Assembly (NCBI RefSeq): GCF_004378855.1
Contig: NZ_RYYL01000005.1
Span: forward strand, 116,617 to 180,616
Reading direction: 5' to 3'
Source of the DNA: Campylobacter sp. US33a
Lineage (GTDB): Bacteria > Campylobacterota > Campylobacteria > Campylobacterales > Campylobacteraceae
Length of the DNA stretch: 64,000 nucleotides
The translations under genes and the position numbers were made by a program. The notes below the pieces were generated by a model, which ran no database searches, was not told the DNA's origin, and saw nothing but the letters and a program-made list of their open reading frames with translations. The stretch's first letter is position 1; each line of letters begins with the position of its first letter. Below, in pieces: positions 8,448-17,765 of this stretch.

Positions 8448-9752
8448 TTACTCCTTTAAAACGCTTATGGTTTTGTAATTTATATAATTTACAAAAGCCT
8501 TTTCTCTAATTTTAACAAATTTTTTACTGGTATAGTCAACCAAATAATTTCCTTGATTTAAATTCGAAAAATTCACACAAATTTTTGCCCCAAAATTCAA
8601 AACCTCATCGCTAACATTTAATTTATTAGAAATGATAAAAACATGAGCACTTGGACGATCTTTTACATGCATCCAGATATCATCCTTTTTGGCTTTTTGC
8701 AATAAATACTGATTTGCTTTCTCATTTTTACCCACGCAAATTTTAAATTCATTAAAGTAAAAACTTACAACGCCCATATTTGCTTCTTCTTTTTTAACCG
8801 CAAAAGTTTTTTTAGGCAATAAAATTTCTAATTCAAAAATTGACTTTGCTTGTAAAATTAATCCCAAAAGCTCTTGCATAGTATTTAACTTGTCTAAAAG
8901 ATTATCTCTTTGAATTTGTATATTTTTAGCTTTTTGTTTTAATTTTTTAGCTATTTTATAAAACTGATTAGCACTATTTTTAGGACTTTGATCAAGTTTA
9001 AATTCCATCATTTTACCTTCAAAATCACACAAGGTAAATTCTCGCTCAAAATCTTTTAAATTATACAAATTCGCAAACAAAATATCCGCCTTTTTCGTAT
9101 AAGACTTAGCCAATTCATTTAAATCTTCCTCTTTGTCTAAATCTTGCAAATTTTGCTCCAAATTAGCAATTTTTTTACGAATTTGCATTGCTTTGTTTTC
9201 TTTACAAATTATTAAATCTTTAGCATATAATTCCTCAAATTTATTTTTAAAATACGCATCAAAATCTTCAATTTTTATAAAATTTTCATCCATTTTAAAA
9301 GGCTTTAAAGGGATAAGTTTTTGCCCTACCTTAACTATTCTATAGCTTTTATCAATATGTCTTAAAGCTTCGATGATAATATCTTTTTCATCAGTTATAA
9401 TAACATTAGTATTTTTACCCGTAAATTCAAAATAAATTTTGCTTGAAAAACTTTTATAAGACTTCTCTATATGAGTGTGAAAAACTAAAATTCTATTATC
9501 TTTTACAAGCTCTACCTTGTCAATTTTTGCCCCACAAAAGTATTTTTTTAACATAAAATCAAAAGGTGCACTATAATTTTTTGCTTGCAAATTTGCGCAA
9601 AATATGCTTCCTAAGCCTCTTTTAAGACTAAATATAAATCTTTTTTTATCAAGACAAAGCTCTAAAACATTATCATCAATGCGTTTGATAAAATCGATTT
9701 TTTTATAATTTTGTAAATAATTTCCAATTTGTAAAAGTTCAGTATATTTCAT
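8448..9752 (-). CDS. RqcH/NFACT-family protein (fibronectin-binding protein homologue)
   Basis: 434 residues in NFACT order: an N-terminal domain (about 1-170), a long coiled coil (about 175-300) and a C-terminal NFACT-R domain with KKDDIWMHVKDRPSAHVFI. In other bacteria RqcH binds obstructed 50S subunits and adds alanine tails to stalled nascent chains. Older annotation calls the Campylobacter protein fibronectin/fibrinogen-binding because of streptococcal homologues. The ribosome-rescue role is inferred from family. Lead gene of the minus-strand operon running to ctsG. Confidence 0.85.
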   Translation of the reverse strand: MKYTELLQIGNYLQNYKKIDFIKRIDDNVLELCLDKKRFIFSLKRGLGSIFCANLQAKNYSAPFDFMLKKYFCGAKIDKVELVKDNRILVFHTHIEKSYKSFSSKIYFEFTGKNTNVIITDEKDIIIEALRHIDKSYRIVKVGQKLIPLKPFKMDENFIKIEDFDAYFKNKFEELYAKDLIICKENKAMQIRKKIANLEQNLQDLDKEEDLNELAKSYTKKADILFANLYNLKDFEREFTLCDFEGKMMEFKLDQSPKNSANQFYKIAKKLKQKAKNIQIQRDNLLDKLNTMQELLGLILQAKSIFELEILLPKKTFAVKKEEANMGVVSFYFNEFKICVGKNEKANQYLLQKAKKDDIWMHVKDRPSAHVFIISNKLNVSDEVLNFGAKICVNFSNLNQGNYLVDYTSKKFVKIREKAFVNYINYKTISVLKE

Positions 9753-9796
9753 AAGTGTTATTATAAGATAAAAATGTAAGTAATATTTTTTTATGG

Positions 9797-9836
9797 TAAA
9801 ATATATTAAAAAATTATCTTCAAAATCTTTAAGGAA
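9797..9836 (+). promoter_or_regulatory. Promoter -10 and RBS of the haemerythrin gene
   Basis: TAAAAT (9797-9802) is a -10-like hexamer, and AAGGAA (9831-9836) lies four bases before the ATG at 9841. Their position argues against a start at 9793, which would place the promoter inside the gene. Confidence 0.5.
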
Positions 9837-9840
9837 AACA

Positions 9841-10248
9841 ATGGTTCCTGAGTGGGATAGTGCCTATGCGATTGGCAATAGTTTCATTGATGCACAACAT
9901 AAAAAATTTTTTGATATGGCAAAAAATGTTGAAGAAGCTTTTTTTGATTCTGTTTCCAGAGAGAAAATAAAGGAATTATTGCAAGAATTATTTGTTTATA
10001 TGAAAACACATTTTAAAGATGAAGAAGAATTGATGAAAAAAATTCATTATCCTAAATATGATGAGCACATTCTTGCCCACAAAAATATTATTGGAAAAAT
10101 GGTTAAAACAATTCAAAATGCCAAAAGCACAAACGATCTTAAAGAATCCTTGTATAATATCACGCAAAAATGGCTTTTAAATCATATTTTGGAAGAAGAT
10201 ATGCAAATAGAACAACATATTCAAAATCTAAAAAACAAAAGCGATTAA
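9841..10248 (+). CDS. Bacteriohaemerythrin
   Basis: A 135-residue four-helix di-iron protein that reversibly binds oxygen; in microaerophiles it is thought to buffer oxygen or protect iron-sulfur enzymes. Ligands follow the family pattern: H in DAQHKKFF, H..E in THFKDEEEL, HxxxH in EHILAHK, and H..D/E in NHILEEDMQIEQH. The N-terminal VPEWDSAYAIGNSFID is typical. The start at 9841 was chosen for its RBS. It ends one base before mobA, so the two are probably cotranscribed. Confidence 0.88.
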   Translation: MVPEWDSAYAIGNSFIDAQHKKFFDMAKNVEEAFFDSVSREKIKELLQELFVYMKTHFKDEEELMKKIHYPKYDEHILAHKNIIGKMVKTIQNAKSTNDLKESLYNITQKWLLNHILEEDMQIEQHIQNLKNKSD

Positions 10249-10815
10249 ATGTTAAAAAACTGTGTTATTTTATGCGGCGGAAAATCAAGTCGTATGGGGC
10301 AAGATAAAAGTCTTTTAAAAATTGGTTCTAAGAATTTAACTCAAATTCAAGTGGAAAAATTTTCCAAATTTTTTGAGTATGTTTTTGTCAGTGCCAAAAA
10401 TGATAAATTCAATAAAGAATTTAAAATCATACAAGATGATCTAAATTATCCTTTGCATTCTCCTATGCTTGCGCTTTATTCGATCTTAAAAAATTTCAAA
10501 AATGAATTTGTTTTTATCATTAGCGTGGATAGCCCTTGCATTGGTTTAGAAGAAATTTCTAAAATGGCTGAATTTTTAGAACAAGATTATAAAATTATCA
10601 TAGCAAAAAGTAAAAATTACAAACACTCATTGTGTGGTTTTTATCACAGTGATTTAGCAGATGTTTGCAAAAATTTACTCGATCAAAACGAACAAAAAAT
10701 TCAACTTTTATTTTCTAAAGTTAAGACTAAATTTGTAGAATTCGAAGATGAAAAGCCTTTTTTGAATCTGAATTTTTACGATGAATTCCAAAAATACAAA
10801 AGCGAGTGTGAATGA
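10249..10815 (+). CDS. mobA: Molybdenum cofactor guanylyltransferase MobA
   Basis: Joins GMP to molybdopterin to form the guanine dinucleotide cofactor used by DMSO-reductase-family enzymes. The N-terminus [15 protein letters not shown] is the nucleotide-binding loop, and ISVDSPCIG (about residue 90) carries the metal-binding Asp. At 188 residues it has normal length. It starts directly after the haemerythrin stop, and its stop overlaps the pldA start. A molybdopterin enzyme operon that would need this cofactor lies 1 kb downstream on the other strand. Confidence 0.92.
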   Translation: MLKNCVILCGGKSSRMGQDKSLLKIGSKNLTQIQVEKFSKFFEYVFVSAKNDKFNKEFKIIQDDLNYPLHSPMLALYSILKNFKNEFVFIISVDSPCIGLEEISKMAEFLEQDYKIIIAKSKNYKHSLCGFYHSDLADVCKNLLDQNEQKIQLLFSKVKTKFVEFEDEKPFLNLNFYDEFQKYKSECE

Positions 10816-11804
10816 AAAAAATAATCATAATTTTATCTTGTAATATCATTTTATGGGCAAATGACTATCAAAAAGCCCTAGAATATGAAAAAAATGGCGA
10901 CTATCAAAAAGCGATGCAAATTTATAAAAAACTTGCTGAAGACAAACTAGGCATTCAAGAAAAAAATGCGATACAAAATAAGCAAATTCAAGACAAAACC
11001 GCCTTAACTCAAGAAAAAAACAAAAAGTCTCAAAAAGAAGACTTTACTAAAATTGCTTTAGCAAATTATTTAGGCAAAGATGAGGCTTTTAATCCTTTTG
11101 GAATTAGCTCACATCAAATGAACTATTTTATGCCTTTTTCTTATAATTTTTCTAAAGTTGCACCCAATCAAAATAAATCAGAAATCAAATTTCAAATCAG
11201 CATAAAAAAACGCCTTTTTGATAATATGCTAAATTTAGGCGAGTCCTATTATATCGCTTACACTCAAACTTCGTGGTGGCAAGCTTATAATCACTCTTCT
11301 CCTTTTAGAGAAAATAATTATAAACCAGAATTTTTTGTTAATTTTCCTATGCAGCTTGAAAAACTTCCTTGGATGCAAAATGTAAGGCTTGGAATTTTAC
11401 ACGAATCAAATGGCAAAAGCGATGAGAGCTTAGAGTCGCGTTCTTGGAATAGAATTTATCTTAGTTCCGTATTTTTAAAAGATAGATTTTTAATTGCACC
11501 AAGAGTTTGGTTGCGAATACCGGAAAATGAAAAAGATGATGATAATCCAGATATTGAAAAGTATTTGGGAAATTTCGATCTTAATATGGCTTATTTAGGA
11601 AAAGATTTTTTTATCAATGCTATGGTAAGAAACAATCTTAGAACAAGTTCAAATAAAGGTGCAGTGCAAATTGATATAGGCTATGATTTATTTGATAATG
11701 GAATCTTTTGGTATGTGCAGTATTTTAATGGTTATGGCGAGAGTTTGATTGATTATAATAAATATGTCAATAAACTCTCAACCGGTTTTTTAATATCCTA
11801 TTAA
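10812..11804 (+). CDS. pldA: Outer membrane phospholipase A
   Basis: Outer-membrane beta-barrel enzyme that hydrolyses phospholipids; in Campylobacter it contributes to haemolysis and colonisation. A signal peptide ([18 protein letters not shown]) is followed by a Gln/Lys-rich linker and the barrel. The catalytic H-x-S appears as HESNG (His about residue 197, Ser about 199), with the Asn later in the SWNRIYLS strand. The barrel ends with an aromatic terminal residue, as expected. The stop overlaps that of the convergent psrC-like gene by four bases. Confidence 0.9.
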   Translation: MKKIIIILSCNIILWANDYQKALEYEKNGDYQKAMQIYKKLAEDKLGIQEKNAIQNKQIQDKTALTQEKNKKSQKEDFTKIALANYLGKDEAFNPFGISSHQMNYFMPFSYNFSKVAPNQNKSEIKFQISIKKRLFDNMLNLGESYYIAYTQTSWWQAYNHSSPFRENNYKPEFFVNFPMQLEKLPWMQNVRLGILHESNGKSDESLESRSWNRIYLSSVFLKDRFLIAPRVWLRIPENEKDDDNPDIEKYLGNFDLNMAYLGKDFFINAMVRNNLRTSSNKGAVQIDIGYDLFDNGIFWYVQYFNGYGESLIDYNKYVNKLSTGFLISY

Positions 11805-12763
11805 GCTCCCAAATAAAGCTGTCCCGCATAGAGTATATACATTCTTAAAGCAAATACTCCCAGCATAATAGAAATTGAATTTAAGAGTATAAAATTCACC
11901 TTATAAGCGTGATTTTTTAAAGCAGTAAGTGCAATCACACTTGGGATCACAACACTAAAACCAACCACACAAACCCAAAAAATCATAGCCCAAGAGCCTT
12001 CACTTAAAGCACTAAGTGCTACCAATGCTTTATCCCCGCCTTGAAAATAAAGTCCAACAAATAAAGCAAACAAAAGCAAAGATTCAATAGGAATAACCCT
12101 TAAATCCATCGTTAAAAGATACTTGGTTTTTTCTTTAGAAACTTCTTCTGAAAATAACAAAATTCCAAAACAAATACAAGCCGCAATTCCGCTTGATAAA
12201 CCACTGGCTAAAAATAAAATTGGCAAAATCGGACTATTATAAAGCGGATAAGTTTGAATGGCAGAAAGTAAAAAGCCTGTATATACACCAACTCCGCCCG
12301 CTAAAGCAAAAACAAGTCTTCCAAACCAAAGCGAATTTTTCTCTAAAAAATCAAGCACTCCGCCAAATAAATTCATCACAGGCCATAAAAAACTTTTAGA
12401 CAAAGTAAGTCTAAAACGCAAAATTGCATAAATTGCACATAAAGGAGTATAAAAAAGCAAAAGCAAAACACCTAAAGACATTACGGATTTAAGATTATAA
12501 TGAATTAAAAGTTGATAAAAATTTAAAGGTTTTGTCAAATCAAAAATCAATACAATCAAACCTACAATTATCGTAATAGGTGCGATCAAAACCCCAGCCT
12601 TAACAAAAGCATCCCAAGGTGCTTTGCGTTTAGGATTCATCCATTCTACACTTAAAGCCGTCATCATAGCACCTGAAGAAAGTCCCGCCAAAAATAAATA
12701 AAGTGCGATAGGCCAATGCCACACAATAGCATTTACGCTTTCATTTCCCCAAATTTCATTCAT
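11801..12763 (-). CDS. NrfD/PsrC-family membrane quinol-interacting subunit
   Basis: 320 residues with about eight to nine hydrophobic segments, of the NrfD/PsrC type that anchors a periplasmic molybdoenzyme and exchanges electrons with menaquinol. HWPIALYLFLAGLSSGAMM near the N-terminus is characteristic. It is the third gene of a catalytic subunit - FeS subunit - membrane anchor set, overlapping the FeS gene by four bases. The electron acceptor (polysulfide, thiosulfate or other) cannot be fixed from the sequence. Confidence 0.85.
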   Translation of the reverse strand: MNEIWGNESVNAIVWHWPIALYLFLAGLSSGAMMTALSVEWMNPKRKAPWDAFVKAGVLIAPITIIVGLIVLIFDLTKPLNFYQLLIHYNLKSVMSLGVLLLLFYTPLCAIYAILRFRLTLSKSFLWPVMNLFGGVLDFLEKNSLWFGRLVFALAGGVGVYTGFLLSAIQTYPLYNSPILPILFLASGLSSGIAACICFGILLFSEEVSKEKTKYLLTMDLRVIPIESLLLFALFVGLYFQGGDKALVALSALSEGSWAMIFWVCVVGFSVVIPSVIALTALKNHAYKVNFILLNSISIMLGVFALRMYILYAGQLYLGA

Positions 12764-13326
12764 AGCTTTATTTCCCCTTTCTTATTCGGTATAGTAAAAA
12801 GTTTTGGTTTTGTTCCCAAATGTTCTTTTTTCCTTGTGAAATTTTTCTTTGATAGAATTTCATAAATAGGATCATTCATATTATCCAAATCTCCAAAAAC
12901 CAAAGCATCTGTAGGACAAACACTCACACACGCTGGTTCTCCATGTAATTTTAAATGTGTATCTTTGCAAAAATTGCACTTATCAGGAACTTTAGTTTGC
13001 GGATTTAAAAATCTAGCATGATAAGGACAAGCACTGATACAATACAAGCACCCTACGCATTTATTTGCATCAATATCCACAATACCATTTTCATCCATAA
13101 AAGAAGCATGAGTTGGACAAACACTAACGCAAGGTGTATTCTCACACATTTGACAAGAAAATCTTTCATAATCAAAAGCCAAATTTGGAAACACGCCTTT
13201 AGGACCTTGAATTTTAACTTGGAGTCTATAAAGCCCTTCTGGAACTTTATTTTCGCTGCGACAGGCGATAGAGCAAGATTGACAGCCTATACATTTTTGA
13301 GAATTAAAAACCATTGCATATTTCAT
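12760..13326 (-). CDS. Four-cluster ferredoxin-like electron transfer subunit (PsrB/PhsB type)
   Basis: 188 residues carrying four cysteine clusters typical of DMSO-reductase-family FeS subunits: CIGCQSCSIACR, CQMCENTPCVSVCP, CVGCLYCISACP, and CNFCKDTH followed by CVSVCP. These bind four [4Fe-4S] clusters passing electrons between the membrane anchor and the catalytic subunit. No signal peptide; the family rides through the Tat pathway with the catalytic subunit. It starts nine bases after the catalytic gene. Confidence 0.92.
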   Translation of the reverse strand: MKYAMVFNSQKCIGCQSCSIACRSENKVPEGLYRLQVKIQGPKGVFPNLAFDYERFSCQMCENTPCVSVCPTHASFMDENGIVDIDANKCVGCLYCISACPYHARFLNPQTKVPDKCNFCKDTHLKLHGEPACVSVCPTDALVFGDLDNMNDPIYEILSKKNFTRKKEHLGTKPKLFTIPNKKGEIKL

Positions 13327-13335
13327 TATTAGCTC

Positions 13336-15609
13336 CTATATTTTTTCTATATCAACACCTATGGTATGGACATTATTGCCACTCACAGGAGAAATAATAT
13401 TTTTTAAAAGATGACTTGCACTCATTCCTTTGCCATAAGAAATTTCTTGCCACTTGCTCGTATGTCCAAAACCAAAATACGCAAACAAAGTATCCTCTCT
13501 AATACCGACTGTAGGCAATACTTGTGCAATTTGTTCTCCAACTTCACTTTTAATTTTTATACTATCACCTTTTTTGAGTCCAAGCTTATTTGCAACATTT
13601 TGATTGATCCACACGGCATTATTATCCATTAAATCATTAAGCCATGGAACATTAGCTGTATGCCCATTTGTATGCACAGCAACTTTGCCTTGTATAAAAT
13701 AAAACTGCGAATCGCCTTTTAATTTAGGATCATTGTATTTTAAAGCTCCGCGCCCACAAGCTTGCTCTAAAACCTCATCAAAAAGCTCTATTTTCCCGCT
13801 TTTTGTTTTACATTTTAGAATTTCGCTAAATTCTCCATCTTCATCTAAAAATTGTTTAGAATTTGGATATTTTTCTACAAATTTTGCAATACTTTCTTTA
13901 TCGCGTGCTAAAAGCGGTATGCCATAACTTGTTAAGCCTTTGCTTTTTAGCTCATAAATTTCTTCAGGATATTCATAAGCTTGTTGCATTCTAAAATCTT
14001 CAATATCTTTGTAAGGAAATAAGTCACCAAAGCCCATTTTTTGTGCTAATTCTTTATAAATTCTCCACGAAGCTCTTGTATCGCCTATAGGCTCTACTAC
14101 CTTTTGACGCACTTGATAGCCAGGATTTTTGCCGTCATCAGATAAGAAGTGCTCATCTCTTTCTAAATAAGTTGATTCTGGCAAAATAATATCCGCATAT
14201 TGTGCACTATCACTCATATAAACATCTACGCATACAAACAAATCGAGTTTTTTAAGCGCTTTCACCACTTCATCTGAATTACTTACAGTCATCACTGGAT
14301 TTGATCTTGTAATCCAAAGCCCGTGTATTGCATAAGGTTTTTCACTCAAAATAGTCTCATAAACCTTACTATAAATTCCTCTGGTTTTTGGAATTTTGCT
14401 AAATTCTCCACCTTTAATATCCACTCCATCAATGCGTGGCTCATTTGGCTCGGGCACTTTTGGTAAAATAGAACCCTTAATAATTGGAGCAACCTTTTGA
14501 CCTGCGATTTTATTATACAAAGCAGCACCCTTAGGAAAATACAAACCGCCTTTAGTTTCTATATTTCCAAGCAAAGCATTAGCAATAGCAATGGCTCTTC
14601 TAAATTCTATTTCTTCTGGAGTAAAAGTTGCTCTATGACCAAAATCAATCATACAATGTGGCGCATAAGAAGCACACTCTCTAGTCAAAGAAATGATTTT
14701 TTCCGCACTAACATCGCATTCTTTAGCCATACGCTCTGGAGTATAATCCTTAATACTTTCTTTAAGTTTTTCAAAACCTACAGTGTATTTTTGAACGAAT
14801 TTTTTATCATAAAGCTCTTCAAAAATTAAAGTATGGATAAAAGCCATCATAAACGCAGCATCACTACCTGGGCGAATAGGTATCCACTCATCTGCTTTAG
14901 AAGAAAGAACCGAAAAACGAGGATCTAAGGAAATAAGTCTACATCCCTTTTCTAAAGCCTTAGTAACTCCTCTTGCATAAGAGATTACCATACCTTCATA
15001 AACATTATGTCCAAAATTTAACATAAATTTACAATCTGCGAAATCTCTACTAAGCGAACCATTACCATAAACACTTGCCAAAGCTGTCGCATAACCAGAA
15101 GGACAGGTATTGCCGTGATCAAAAATATTTGGCGTACCAAAACCATAGGCAAATTGATTCATAAAAGTTTGATCAGGTCCTGTTTTACTCGCAAAAGCCA
15201 CACTTTTAGCACCGTGTTTTTCTTTAATTTCTTTGAGCTTAACACTAATGTACTCATAAGCTTCATTCCAGCTTACTTCTTTAAATTTACCCTCACCCCT
15301 TTGACCTACACGCATCAAAGGTTTTACTAAACGCTTAGGATCCACAAGCTGACTTACACCCGATCCTCCTCTAGCACAAATTCCACCCTCTGTTGCTTTA
15401 GAATAAATATTGCCTTGAATAAAAACCCTATTATTCTCATCAACCCTTGCCTCTATAGGACAACGAGTGCTACACATTTCGCAAATGCTTTTAACAAATT
15501 TTTGAGAACCTTTAAGCTTACCTTCAAAAGCACCAAGCATTCCCGGCATACTTAAAACCGCAGAACTTAGCCCTACACCCTTAAGAAAATCGCGTCTATG
15601 AATACCCAC
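13336..15609 (-). CDS. Tat-exported molybdopterin oxidoreductase (PsrA/PhsA family)
   Basis: Periplasmic catalytic subunit of a polysulfide- or thiosulfate-reductase-type enzyme, 757 residues. GTG at 15609 was chosen over the in-frame TTG at 15630 because AAGGAG lies just upstream and the protein then begins GIHRRDFLKGVGLSS, a good Tat signal. Cysteines in CEMCSTRCPIEA plus GGICARGG bind [4Fe-4S], and the Cys in NTCPSG is the likely Mo ligand. With the FeS and NrfD subunits it forms a three-gene operon. Substrate is inferred only to family level. Confidence 0.88.
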   Translation of the reverse strand: MGIHRRDFLKGVGLSSAVLSMPGMLGAFEGKLKGSQKFVKSICEMCSTRCPIEARVDENNRVFIQGNIYSKATEGGICARGGSGVSQLVDPKRLVKPLMRVGQRGEGKFKEVSWNEAYEYISVKLKEIKEKHGAKSVAFASKTGPDQTFMNQFAYGFGTPNIFDHGNTCPSGYATALASVYGNGSLSRDFADCKFMLNFGHNVYEGMVISYARGVTKALEKGCRLISLDPRFSVLSSKADEWIPIRPGSDAAFMMAFIHTLIFEELYDKKFVQKYTVGFEKLKESIKDYTPERMAKECDVSAEKIISLTRECASYAPHCMIDFGHRATFTPEEIEFRRAIAIANALLGNIETKGGLYFPKGAALYNKIAGQKVAPIIKGSILPKVPEPNEPRIDGVDIKGGEFSKIPKTRGIYSKVYETILSEKPYAIHGLWITRSNPVMTVSNSDEVVKALKKLDLFVCVDVYMSDSAQYADIILPESTYLERDEHFLSDDGKNPGYQVRQKVVEPIGDTRASWRIYKELAQKMGFGDLFPYKDIEDFRMQQAYEYPEEIYELKSKGLTSYGIPLLARDKESIAKFVEKYPNSKQFLDEDGEFSEILKCKTKSGKIELFDEVLEQACGRGALKYNDPKLKGDSQFYFIQGKVAVHTNGHTANVPWLNDLMDNNAVWINQNVANKLGLKKGDSIKIKSEVGEQIAQVLPTVGIREDTLFAYFGFGHTSKWQEISYGKGMSASHLLKNIISPVSGNNVHTIGVDIEKI

Positions 15610-15643
15610 ACAAACTCCTTTCACTTGCAATAAACTTAATTAA

Positions 15644-15649
15644 AGTATA
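15644..15649 (-). promoter_or_regulatory. -10 box of the reductase operon
   Basis: Read on the minus strand this is TATACT, 35 bases before the chosen GTG, following T-rich DNA. A plausible sigma-70 -10. No separate regulator site was recognised. Confidence 0.4.
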
Positions 15650-15768
15650 GCACTTTTTCAAACTTTGGTAATAAAATCCAAATACTTATTTTATCTTGTT
15701 TAAAAAATGTATATTAATGTAACAAAAGAATAATTAAAATTCAAAAAAATATAAATAAGAGTTTTTAT

Positions 15769-16504
15769 ATCCTAAAAATTTAATGAAATATTAAGCAGAT
15801 TTATTTCTTGCAGTGATTTGATTAACCCAAATTCCCATCGCTACCACAACGATAATTTGCCCTAAAAAGCCTTGCAAAATGCTAAAAAATCTTAACAAAC
15901 GACTCACAGGAGTAATATCGCCATAACCCACAGTCAGCATAGTTACACCGCTAAAATACAAACAATCTAAAAAACCTTCAATTCGATTAACTGACTTTAA
16001 ACCCAAATTTTCGTCCCATTGCCAAAAATTTCCTATTCCTTTAATAGGCGTTTGAAATTGCACCTTTATGCTTTCTTCTTGTAATTTATCAAATTTTAAA
16101 GTCTTATCCGCTTTTAAAATCCTATCGTAATTATCCACATCGCAAGAAAAATAATACAAATTTCCATAAGCAAACCATATCAATACATAAGAACTTAAAA
16201 TCATTACAAATTTTTCTTTAATGTCAATCTTATGTCCAAATGCAGCCCACATTGTAATGGTTAAAAATATCAACAAAGCAAAAACAACAACAATGGTAAA
16301 AATATTTAAAAAAATAAGCAATAAATCAGCACTTAACTTTCCTGTAGCATAAATGGCGATTTGATCGAAAATAAAACTAAAAACCAAAGGAGTTAAAGCA
16401 AAACTGATCCATATCAATATAAATTTTTTAGTACTTCTATAATAAATATTTTTATAATGATTGATCAGTCTGTATATAAGCAATTTTAATCCTAAAAATT
16501 TAAT
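15769..16504. repeat. 16-bp direct repeats flanking the potassium channel gene
   Basis: An identical 16-base sequence (ATCCTAAAAATTTAAT) occurs at 15769-15784, just after the channel gene on its reading strand, and at 16489-16504, where it includes the channel's RBS. The repeats bracket the gene exactly and could be the scar of its acquisition or a route for precise loss. Confidence 0.6.
15791..16483 (-). CDS. Two-pore-segment-type potassium channel
   Basis: A 230-residue membrane protein with hydrophobic segments near residues 22-40, 53-75 and 88-110, a pore helix, the K+ filter TVGYGDITP at about residue 195, and a last helix. The central hydrophilic insert (about 110-180) is longer than in minimal channels, and no C-terminal RCK domain is present. 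TTG at 16483 was chosen because AGGA lies six bases upstream. The gene stands alone between repeats and decayed genes. Confidence 0.85.
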   Translation of the reverse strand: MLIYRLINHYKNIYYRSTKKFILIWISFALTPLVFSFIFDQIAIYATGKLSADLLLIFLNIFTIVVVFALLIFLTITMWAAFGHKIDIKEKFVMILSSYVLIWFAYGNLYYFSCDVDNYDRILKADKTLKFDKLQEESIKVQFQTPIKGIGNFWQWDENLGLKSVNRIEGFLDCLYFSGVTMLTVGYGDITPVSRLLRFFSILQGFLGQIIVVVAMGIWVNQITARNKSA

Positions 16505-16517
16505 TTTTCTAATTGTA

Positions 16518-16976
16518 TCAAACTTTTAAATTTTTGAGTAATTCTTTTACATAGTCAATTGCCTCGTTTTTCCTTGCTCTAAAATGTGCTTCACTTTCAG
16601 GCTTTCCCATCAAATATCCTTTTTGGATATCCGTAGGACTTTGCAAAACCTCCAAATCCTTTTCCAACATTGCTTTAAGCTTTATAAGATCGCTTTGGTT
16701 ATGTCTTTTGCTTCTTACTTCACTTAAAATTGCAGAATTGATTTTAAAAGGTTCGTTAATACCTTAAATAGACATAGTTTCCCTTACGGCATTAACAAAC
16801 ATAGCACCACCTAAGAGCTCCACCTCTTTTGCACTTACTGCATGAGGCGGTGCTTTTTTGTTTTCTTCTTGGGCATCTTCTAAAATCTCAGAAAAATTTT
16901 TATTTTCTTGCCGATGATTTGAAATTTCGCTTTTTTGCAAATAAGCATTAGTCAAACAATCATTTGTAATCTTCAT
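16518..16976 (-). pseudogene. Decayed small gene A of a paralogous trio (nonsense mutation)
   Basis: From ATG 16976 (RBS GGAGAG) a frame runs 70 codons to MSI-TAA (stop 16764-16766), then continues in the same frame for 81 sense codons (from GINEPFKINSAIL to EAIDYVKELLKNLKV) to TGA at 16518-16520. One nonsense codon therefore splits a protein of about 150 residues. Comparison with the third copy (GQGVN against SI-stop-GIN) suggests the lost residue was Gln, a CAA to TAA change. The C-terminus matches the two genes upstream. Function unknown. Confidence 0.65.
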
Positions 16977-16999
16977 AAAACTCTCCACACGCAAGATAA

Positions 17000-17407
17000 T
17001 CAAACTTTTATGTCTTGCAAAATTTCAAAAAGAAAATCTTTTGCTTTATTGTTTAGTCTTTGATTTTCTTCTTTTGTCATACCTGGCAATACTGCATTAA
17101 AGTTATTGTTTAACGCAAAAATATCTTTATTAATTTCCACCGCAATTTCACTTGGAGTATCTGCTTTAAGTCTTTCTTGTTGAACTCTTTTCATTTTTCC
17201 AAAAATATTATCTAAAGAACCGCTTTCTTGATAATCCTCAATTAATGAAGCAGTCAAAAATGCGGCTCCGGTTCTACAAAATACATCAAGATCTATTTTT
17301 CCATTTAAATAATCTTCCCAAACTTTATCCCTTACATCTTTATAAGTTGATATTCCATCATCTTCTTTTACATTTATTGTAGCTTGAATTAATTTGCATA
17401 CTCTCAC
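17000..17407 (-). pseudogene. Small gene B of the paralogous trio, probable 5' frameshift
   Basis: An open frame of 135 codons begins at a GTG (17407), but a better start, ATG 17399 with AAAGG upstream, reads MQINSSYNK in another frame and hits a stop after 13 codons. Removing one A from the AATAAATG run would join MQINSSYNN to VKEDDGISTYKDVRDKVW. The rest is intact and ends NKAKDFLFEILQDIKV, matching the other two copies. It could still be expressed from GTG. No family recognised. Confidence 0.55.
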
Positions 17408-17410
17408 CTT

Positions 17411-17595
17411 TCAAATTTTTATATCTTTTAATAAGTCGTTTGGATAATCAATAGCCTTATTTTTCTTAGCTCTAAATTCCGCAGCACTAGAAAGAAAAAA
17501 GCTTTCAACATTTTCTGGATCAAATTTAGAGCATAGCGATTGATATTTCCACCAGCTATAGTATTTACACCCTGCCCCGTTATGTCTTTAAACAT
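17411..17595 (-). pseudogene. Remnant C of the paralogous trio
   Basis: ATG 17595 starts MFKDITGQGVNTIAGG, then the recognisable continuation (SKFDPENVESFFLSSAAEF and KKNKAIDYPNDLLKDIKI) lies in a different frame, ending at TGA 17411-17413. So the copy has a frameshift and lacks the N-terminal two thirds seen in copy A. The 3' end abuts copy B, showing a tandem arrangement. Confidence 0.6.
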
Positions 17596-17765
17596 GCTTG
17601 CTCCTTTGATTTTAAATTATCTATATGCATTATAATCATAAGCAAAAATTATTCCAAATAAACATATTTAACAAGGTAAATAATTTTAATACTAATTTCA
17701 AACTATTTAACCTATTTTAAAACTTATCTTTGGAATAATAAAGCAAAAACAAACTCAGAGGAAAA

